NCBI GenBank assembly: GCA_949840605.1
Contig: CATKXN010000093.1
Span: forward strand, 1-10,836
Direction: 5' to 3'
Length of the DNA stretch: 10,836 bases
Source of the DNA: an uncultured Alistipes sp.
Lineage (GTDB): Bacteria > Bacteroidota > Bacteroidia > Bacteroidales > Rikenellaceae
Each line of letters begins with the position of its first letter. Position 1 is the stretch's first letter. Position numbers and translations under genes: made by a program. A model generated the notes under the pieces. The model was not told the origin of the DNA. It saw only the letters and a program-made list of their open reading frames with translations, and searched no databases. This document shows positions 6,733 to 10,836 of the stretch, piece by piece.

Positions 6733-7362
6733 TTACCAGACGTTGCGGTGGATTCGTTCCGCCGTGCGGATCGCTTTCTGTTTGCAGATGTGCGCATTTT
6801 CCGCCGCATAGCCGACGGCGAGGAAACAGGTGAACTCGTATTCGTCTGGAGCGCCGACGATCCGTTTCACATATTCGGATTCGTTGCCGATGGGAATCCG
6901 GAAAGCGCATGCCAGCCCCTCCGCCGTCGCCGCCAGCAGGAGGTTTTCCACCGCGGCCCAGGCCGATGCGAAATAGTTGAGCGAACTTTGGTCGGCAGGG
7001 CGGCACAGCGGGCAGTCCTTTTGCCGGAAAAACGGCAGGACGAGGCAGCCGCTTTGCATGAGCATTCGCTGCTGTTTGGGCAGCGCGTCGACGAACATGG
7101 CGTGTTCGTCCTTGTCCATCGCCCCTGCGGCGGCTTTCAGCCCGGTCTGCTGAATGGTCTCGGTGTTTTCAGCTACGGGCGATACGAGCCGGGCGATCCG
7201 TTCGGGTCCTCGCACGACCACGAACTCGAACTGACGCAAATGGTCGTTGGTCGGGGCTTTGAATGCGGCCGACAGGATCTTTTCCAATACCTCGTCCGTG
7301 ACTTCCCTGCCGGAAAAGTCGCGGATGGTTCTCCGTTGCTCCAATACCTGATAGAAATCCAT
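6733..7362 (-). CDS. nitroreductase-family FMN oxidoreductase
   Basis: A 209-residue cytoplasmic protein of the small nitroreductase fold, which uses FMN and NAD(P)H to reduce nitroaromatics, quinones or other electron-poor substrates. The FMN-phosphate contact region QRRTIRDFSG is at residues 9-18, followed by APTNDHLRQFEFVVV (36-50), the family's PS/T-x-x-x-x-Q-x-x-x-F segment. The long core helix with SAWAAVENLLLAATAEGL (133-150) is typical, and the C-terminal third carries GAPDEYEFTCFLAVGY. A CPLC pair at 117-120 and Cys193 are less common in the family and might bind metal or be redox-active; this is only a remark. It is transcribed divergently from an AraC regulator, with compact promoters between them, so control by that regulator is likely. 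Natural substrate unknown. Confidence 0.9.
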   Translation of the reverse strand: MDFYQVLEQRRTIRDFSGREVTDEVLEKILSAAFKAPTNDHLRQFEFVVVRGPERIARLVSPVAENTETIQQTGLKAAAGAMDKDEHAMFVDALPKQQRMLMQSGCLVLPFFRQKDCPLCRPADQSSLNYFASAWAAVENLLLAATAEGLACAFRIPIGNESEYVKRIVGAPDEYEFTCFLAVGYAAENAHICKQKAIRTAERIHRNVW

Positions 7363-7387
7363 AACAATTCGTTTTTAGGTGATGCCG

Positions 7388-7395
7388 CAAAGTTA
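7388..7395 (-). promoter_or_regulatory. -7 box of the nitroreductase promoter
   Basis: Read on the - strand this is TAACTTTG, an exact TAnnTTTG match, 25 bases upstream of the nitroreductase ATG. The nearest TTTG on that strand (7424-7421) is 25 bases farther upstream, somewhat longer than the usual 19-21 spacing, so the promoter may need an activator. Confidence 0.6.
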
Positions 7396-7413
7396 CGCCG
7401 CCGTATTGTTGCG

Positions 7414-7425
7414 TATTTGTCAAAT
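7414..7425. promoter_or_regulatory. dyad operator candidate shared by two divergent promoters
   Basis: ATTTG-T-CAAAT (7415-7425) is a perfect 5-bp dyad around T7420. Its left arm provides a TTTG facing the araC gene and its right arm a TTTG facing the nitroreductase gene. The -7 boxes lie 24 and 25 bases away on the two sides. The site may act as operator, as both -33 boxes, or as both; AraC proteins commonly bind between divergent genes. Confidence 0.45.
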
Positions 7426-7443
7426 TATTTCGAATATTTGTTG

Positions 7444-7451
7444 TAAATTTG
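7444..7451 (+). promoter_or_regulatory. -7 box of the araC-family gene promoter
   Basis: TAAATTTG matches TAnnTTTG exactly and lies 23 bases before the preferred ATG at 7475. This favours that start over the in-frame ATG at 7379, which would lie upstream of the promoter. Confidence 0.6.
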
Positions 7452-7474
7452 TAAATCCATTCAAATCGGCCGCT

Positions 7475-8371
7475 ATGGAAGACACCGCTATCCCTTACGA
7501 ACTGCCCGAAGCGGAGAATCACTCGTTTTTCTTCATCGACCAGCGAGTCGAGACAAACATCGAAGCCAAGCTGCACCGCCACGATGCGTGGGAACTCTAT
7601 TGCGTCGTCCACGGATACGGGACCCGGATGGCCGGAGATACGTTACAGCCTTTTTCGGCGGGCGATGTGGTACTGATTCCGCCCGGCATGTTTCACCGCT
7701 GGATTTACGAGCCGGATTCGGCGGACGACGAAGGGCATGTGCGTTATCTGATGTCGGCTTTCAGCCATTCGTTCGTGGAGCGGTGCATGGAGCAGTTTCC
7801 CGAACTGCGCAACCGGCTGTCGGGAGTCGTCTTCCCGACCGGAGCGCTGAAATTCGGGCCCGAAAGTTCCCGTACCGTCCGTAAGATGCTTGCAGGAATG
7901 AACGCGCTGGACGAATTGGGACGCCTGTGCGAAATGCTGCGGTTGCTGCCCGTCGTCTTCACCTCGGCCGACCATACGCCCGCCGGCAATCCCATGCGCA
8001 TCGAGCGGGACGTGCGGCGGATGCAGCACATCAGCGCCTATGTGATGGCGCATTACATCCACGCCATCCCGCTGGACGAGATCGCTGCGGAAATGGGCAT
8101 GAACCGTTCGGCATTCTGCTCCTACTTCAAGCGGTGCAAGGGAATGACTTTCTCGCAGTTTGTCACCCGATACCGGCTGAATACGGCCTGTGAACTGCTG
8201 AAACACTCGCAGAAACAGGTGTCGGAGATTTGCTTTACGGTCGGATTCAACGATCTGCCCCACTTCATCCGGGTTTTCAAGAAAGCCACGGGAATGTCGC
8301 CCACCCGGTACCGGAAAACGAAGATTCCCGGCAGGGGCAATCCTACCGGGAATCGGGATCGGAAAGGCTGA
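7475..8371 (+). CDS. AraC-family transcriptional regulator with N-terminal cupin domain
   Basis: A 298-residue cytoplasmic regulator. Residues 15-85 form a cupin-like sensing domain: His34 and His36 in LHRHDAWELYCVVHG, then AGDVVLIPPGMFHRW (62-76), the usual AraC_binding pattern. The C-terminal HTH_18 region (about 185-280) holds two helix-turn-helix motifs: PLDEIAAEMGMNRSAFCSYFKR (split at 199-209 and 210-220) and SEICFTVGFNDLPHFIRVFKK, ending in the signature G-MSPTRYR. The start at 7475 was preferred because a -7 box lies just upstream and the extra 32 codons from 7379 would encode promoter DNA. The last 15 or so codons, after the conserved domain, are basic, unconserved-looking and overlap a hairpin that probably ends the opposite operon. 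Ligand unknown; the divergent nitroreductase is the likely target. Confidence 0.92.
   Translation: MEDTAIPYELPEAENHSFFFIDQRVETNIEAKLHRHDAWELYCVVHGYGTRMAGDTLQPFSAGDVVLIPPGMFHRWIYEPDSADDEGHVRYLMSAFSHSFVERCMEQFPELRNRLSGVVFPTGALKFGPESSRTVRKMLAGMNALDELGRLCEMLRLLPVVFTSADHTPAGNPMRIERDVRRMQHISAYVMAHYIHAIPLDEIAAEMGMNRSAFCSYFKRCKGMTFSQFVTRYRLNTACELLKHSQKQVSEICFTVGFNDLPHFIRVFKKATGMSPTRYRKTKIPGRGNPTGNRDRKG
8324..8353 (-). terminator. hairpin inside the araC 3' end, likely terminator of the - strand transporter operon
   Basis: ATTCCCGG (8324-8331) and CCGGGAAT (8346-8353) pair perfectly, and AGG (8333-8335) with CCT (8342-8344) extends the stem. The position between them is C-A on the + strand but a T-G wobble on the - strand, so the stem is an unbroken 12 bp only in - strand RNA. 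On that strand it begins 18 bases after the permease stop and is followed by CTTCGTTTTCC, a weak T-rich stretch. Strand choice and position fit a terminator for the transporter operon; the poor T-tract limits confidence. Confidence 0.55.
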
Positions 8372-9601
8372 CTATTTTTCGTTCTCCAAAGCCCGGTTTC
8401 CAAGCTGGCGTTGTTCGCGCCGGATGACCTGGTGGATGCCGATGCAGGCCAGTCCGCCGTAAACGACCGTGAGGATCACCAGCCACTTGATCTCTGCGAA
8501 GACCTCGGGGATCGAGGCACCCATGGTCTGGATACGGATAAAGCCGTTGACGCCGTGGCTGCTCGGCAACAGCTGCCCGAGGCTGAAAAGCCAGTCGGGA
8601 ATGCCCTGCCGCGGGTAGGAGACGCCGCTGAGCATCAGCACCGGAATCGAAGTCCACAACAGCAGCAGCAGCGAGTTTTCGCGGTAGCGGAACAGCGTCG
8701 AGACGGCGAGTCCCAGTGCGATGCAGGCCGCCAGATAGGCCGCCATGAATCCGAGCACGGCGCCCGTCGTTCCGTTCATCGGGAAATGGAAAAGCCTGTA
8801 GTGCAGTGCGAGGATATAGGTGCAGGTGACGCCGTAGATCGCCGCATAGACCAGTCCGCGCCCCAAGACGATCGGCAGGGTGGACATGCGGCGACGCCCC
8901 GCGGGCCGGAGCTTGCTGTAGAGACCGAACTCGCGCCACGTACCGCCGATCATGCCGATGCCGATAAGTAGCGTCTGCTGGATGATGACCATGATGATGG
9001 CCGGCATGGCGAACGATCCGTAACCCAGAGAGGGGTTGAACAGGTTGTGCGACTGGTAGATGACCGGCTGCGTGGTCGCCTGTGCCTGCGGGATGTTCGC
9101 TCCTTTGGCCACCAGACGCTGGAACTCGACCATCGCGCCCGTGGCGCCGATCGTCGTGACGAGCTCCTGAAACACCTGCCGGTACATCAGGAAGTAGCTG
9201 GCGTCGCAATAGATCGCCACGTTGGCCTGCAGGCCGCCCAGCAGGTTCTGCTCGTAGTCCGACGGAATGTAGACCACGCCGTAGATCTTGCGATCGAAGA
9301 AGAGCCGCTCGGCCTCCTGCATATCGGTGGGCTCGTAGGCCACCACCGTATTGGGTCCGGCATCGAACGCCTCGACGAGGCTGCGGCTGGTCGATGTGCT
9401 GCAGTCGTCGATCACGCCGATCGGCACGTTGCGCAGCACCTGCGACCCGTAGGCCAGCGAGTAGACCGTGGCGTAGATCAGCAGCGCCAGCACGAGCACC
9501 AGCAACACGCCCTCGTCGCCGAAGATCGTGCGCAGCTCGTTGCCCATCACCGACCGCAACTGCTGCCGGTAGGAGCTCATCTGTTTCGTAAAGCGGCTCA
9601 T
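8372..9601 (-). CDS. ABC-2-type transporter permease (second of a pair)
   Basis: A 409-residue inner-membrane protein of the ABC2_membrane_3 (PF12698; YhgE/YbhR-like) layout. TM1 is about 31-51, a large extracytoplasmic domain about 52-197, then five more segments at about 198-220, 243-266, 278-300, 310-327 and 371-391. The external domain opens with VPIGVIDDCSTSTSRSLVEA and includes YGVVYIPSDYEQNL, as in drug/lipid exporter permeases of this kind. The motif LFNPSLGYGSFAMP (187-200) before TM2 mirrors LFNPYINYGYYLSP in the partner permease, so the two arose by duplication and likely form a heterodimer. The ATG lies one base after the stop of the partner gene (TGA-A-ATG arrangement), indicating translational coupling. 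Its stop codon directly abuts the araC stop. The substrate cannot be deduced. Confidence 0.9.
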   Translation of the reverse strand: MSRFTKQMSSYRQQLRSVMGNELRTIFGDEGVLLVLVLALLIYATVYSLAYGSQVLRNVPIGVIDDCSTSTSRSLVEAFDAGPNTVVAYEPTDMQEAERLFFDRKIYGVVYIPSDYEQNLLGGLQANVAIYCDASYFLMYRQVFQELVTTIGATGAMVEFQRLVAKGANIPQAQATTQPVIYQSHNLFNPSLGYGSFAMPAIIMVIIQQTLLIGIGMIGGTWREFGLYSKLRPAGRRRMSTLPIVLGRGLVYAAIYGVTCTYILALHYRLFHFPMNGTTGAVLGFMAAYLAACIALGLAVSTLFRYRENSLLLLLWTSIPVLMLSGVSYPRQGIPDWLFSLGQLLPSSHGVNGFIRIQTMGASIPEVFAEIKWLVILTVVYGGLACIGIHQVIRREQRQLGNRALENEK

Positions 9602-9602
9602 A

Positions 9603-10781
9603 TCACAACCTCCCCCAGAATTGCTCCTCCGTGCAGACGCGCCGCAGGCGCGGCATGCAGAGAAGCGGTAAGACGATGAAAAGACCCAGCGCCCCCAGAT
9701 CGGGCAGCGAGCAGACGACGGGTGCGCCGCGCAGCATCTGGTCGACGAAGATGTCGGTATAGAAAGTGAACGGGAAGATCCGGCTCAACCACTGCATCGG
9801 CTCCCACATGGCCATGATGGGAAACGTCAGGCCCGAGAAGGTGAAGGCCAGCACGGAGTATCCGCCGCCGATCGAGAGCGAAAGGCGCAGGTTGGCCAGC
9901 AGCGAAACGATCAGCACCGAGATCGACTGATAGCTCATGATGAAGAGCAGCGTGCCGACGAAAATCACCGTCGGGCTGCCGTTGAGGGGCACGCCGACGA
10001 TGCGGAAGATGACCCACAGCATGAGCGCCGAGACGAAGAACATCACGGCCGTGATGGGCAGCACCTTACCGGCGAGCGCCGTGCCGACCGACCCGCGGGC
10101 CGTGGCGAGCCACTCGGCGGCCGTGGCGTGCTTGAGCTCCGTGCCGATGGCGAAGATGGTCACCATCACCGGGAAGATCATCAGCATCATGGGCATGAAG
10201 CTTGGCGAGAGGTAATAGCCGTAATTGATGTAGGGATTGAACAATACGTGCCGGTCGAACCGCACGGGCATCAACTGCGCCATCGCCTGACGCTGGGTGA
10301 GCCCCTGCTTGGTGAGCAGCTGCAGCTGGATTCCGGCCGTGAAGGTGGTCACGGCGGTCTGTATGTCCTTCGAGAGCAGGCCGTTCACGGTGATGTTGGT
10401 TCCCGTGACGTAGTTCTCGATGTGGGTCTGACGGTTGTCGAGGATGTTCTTCTCGAAGAAGGCGGGGATCTGCACGATCGCCATCGCCTTGCCTTCGCGC
10501 ATCAGCCGCTCACCCTCGTCCATGTCCTGAATCTCGTAGGCGATCCAAGCCGTCGGCGTGGCGTCGATCATCTGCGTCACCGTGCGCGACAGCGAGCTGT
10601 GGTCCTCGTCGAGCAGCGCGATGGGAATGTCGCGCGCCACGCCCTTCTCGAAGAGCAGGGCGAAGAACGCGAACGAGACGAGCGGCAGCACGAACATCAG
10701 CACGAGATACATCGGCTGACGGACGAGTCGCTGCGCCTCGCGCCGCACGACGGCCCACATGTTATGCAGGATATTCGGCAT
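9603..10781 (-). CDS. ABC-2-type transporter permease (first of a pair)
   Basis: A 392-residue inner-membrane protein, paralogous to the downstream permease. TM1 is about 25-45 (LVLMFVLPLVSFAFFALLF), a large extracytoplasmic domain about 46-192 (DIPIALLDEDHSSLSRTVTQ; AIVQIPAFFEKNIL), then segments at about 193-213, 240-262, 271-293, 305-325 and 361-379. The cytoplasmic N-terminus carries the RREAQRLVRQP type of amphipathic stretch seen before TM1 in this family. LFNPYINYGYYLSP (180-193) is the shared pre-TM2 motif. The start is 8 bases after the stop of a probable HlyD-like gene, so the operon order is fusion protein, permease, permease. This arrangement is common for tripartite ABC exporters in Bacteroidota, often with a TolC gene nearby. 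No nucleotide-binding domain is fused to either permease. Confidence 0.9.
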   Translation of the reverse strand: MPNILHNMWAVVRREAQRLVRQPMYLVLMFVLPLVSFAFFALLFEKGVARDIPIALLDEDHSSLSRTVTQMIDATPTAWIAYEIQDMDEGERLMREGKAMAIVQIPAFFEKNILDNRQTHIENYVTGTNITVNGLLSKDIQTAVTTFTAGIQLQLLTKQGLTQRQAMAQLMPVRFDRHVLFNPYINYGYYLSPSFMPMMLMIFPVMVTIFAIGTELKHATAAEWLATARGSVGTALAGKVLPITAVMFFVSALMLWVIFRIVGVPLNGSPTVIFVGTLLFIMSYQSISVLIVSLLANLRLSLSIGGGYSVLAFTFSGLTFPIMAMWEPMQWLSRIFPFTFYTDIFVDQMLRGAPVVCSLPDLGALGLFIVLPLLCMPRLRRVCTEEQFWGRL

Positions 10782-10789
10782 CGCGGCGT

Positions 10790-10836
10790 CTATTTCTTCA
10801 TTTCGGCGATCCGATCCCAGTCGACCAAGACGCTCA
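10790..10836 (-). CDS. probable HlyD/EmrA-like membrane fusion protein, 3' end only
   Basis: Only the last 15 codons are visible: SVLVDWDRIAEMKK then TAG (10792-10790). The piece is too short to prove a family. The context, 8 bases upstream of two ABC-2 permeases on the same strand, and the strand-like SVLVDW ending fit the C-terminus of a periplasmic adaptor (HlyD family) that would link the permeases to an outer-membrane channel. It might instead be another subunit of the transporter. Confidence 0.5.
   Translation of the reverse strand, partial: SVLVDWDRIAEMKK

Noticed and set aside
3698..7006. 1102-codon open frame on the - strand opposite the barrel gene
   Set aside because: It runs antisense through a protein with clear signal peptide, plug and barrel motifs. 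Its translation is rich in Arg, Val, His and Ala with no recognisable domain, as expected for the complement of a GC-rich gene with strong codon bias.
5794..7446. 550-codon + strand frame across the barrel end and the nitroreductase
   Set aside because: It crosses a strong bidirectional terminator and two genes in the wrong frame; a shadow of codon bias.
7379..7474. 32-codon N-terminal extension of the AraC regulator
   Set aside because: It would encode the shared promoter region, with the -7 box and dyad inside it, and has no cupin-like content.

Overview
The window looks like a chromosomal segment of a high-GC member of the Bacteroidales, most like Alistipes. The case rests on an outer-membrane beta-barrel protein of the Bacteroidota plug/barrel type, a DUF4890-like secreted protein, start codons mostly without Shine-Dalgarno sequences, and -7 promoter boxes of the Bacteroidota type (TAnnTTTG). 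The genus is inferred from style and base composition, not proven. No mobile element, CRISPR array, tRNA or rRNA is visible, and no gap between genes exceeds 300 bases.

Left part (1-2918, + strand): the 3' end of a MazG-type nucleotide pyrophosphohydrolase is followed by a tight three-gene unit: a gamma-class carbonic anhydrase-like hexapeptide protein, a LytS/YehU-type membrane histidine kinase, and its LytTR response regulator, which overlaps the kinase by 4 bases (ATGA). A textbook intrinsic terminator (2896-2918) closes the unit. The most surprising item is in the kinase. The loop between its first two membrane segments resembles the RNA-binding cold-shock-like (OB-fold) domain of transcription terminator Rho, and it is predicted to face the periplasm.

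Middle part (2919-6710, + strand): a small secreted DUF4890/Spy-like helical protein has its own -7 box and terminator. It is followed by a 992-residue outer-membrane barrel protein with a carboxypeptidase-regulatory-like N-terminus, a plug domain and a Gly/Pro-rich C-terminal tail. Just after the predicted -7 box of the barrel gene lies a roughly 60-base, nearly fully paired imperfect palindrome built from duplicated arms. It would form the very 5' end of the mRNA. The two envelope genes next to a two-component system suggest an envelope-sensing neighbourhood, but no direct regulation is shown.

Right part (6711-10836): a nitroreductase (- strand) and an AraC-family regulator (+ strand) are divergent and share a compact AT-rich promoter region with a central dyad (ATTTG-T-CAAAT) nearly equidistant from both -7 boxes. 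This suggests a regulator controlling itself and its neighbour. The araC stop codon directly abuts the stop of a convergent transporter operon on the - strand. That operon holds the end of a probable HlyD-like membrane fusion protein, then two paralogous ABC-2-type permeases, with 8- and 1-base spacers. Its likely terminator hairpin lies inside the end of the araC coding sequence. An ATPase subunit is not in the window.
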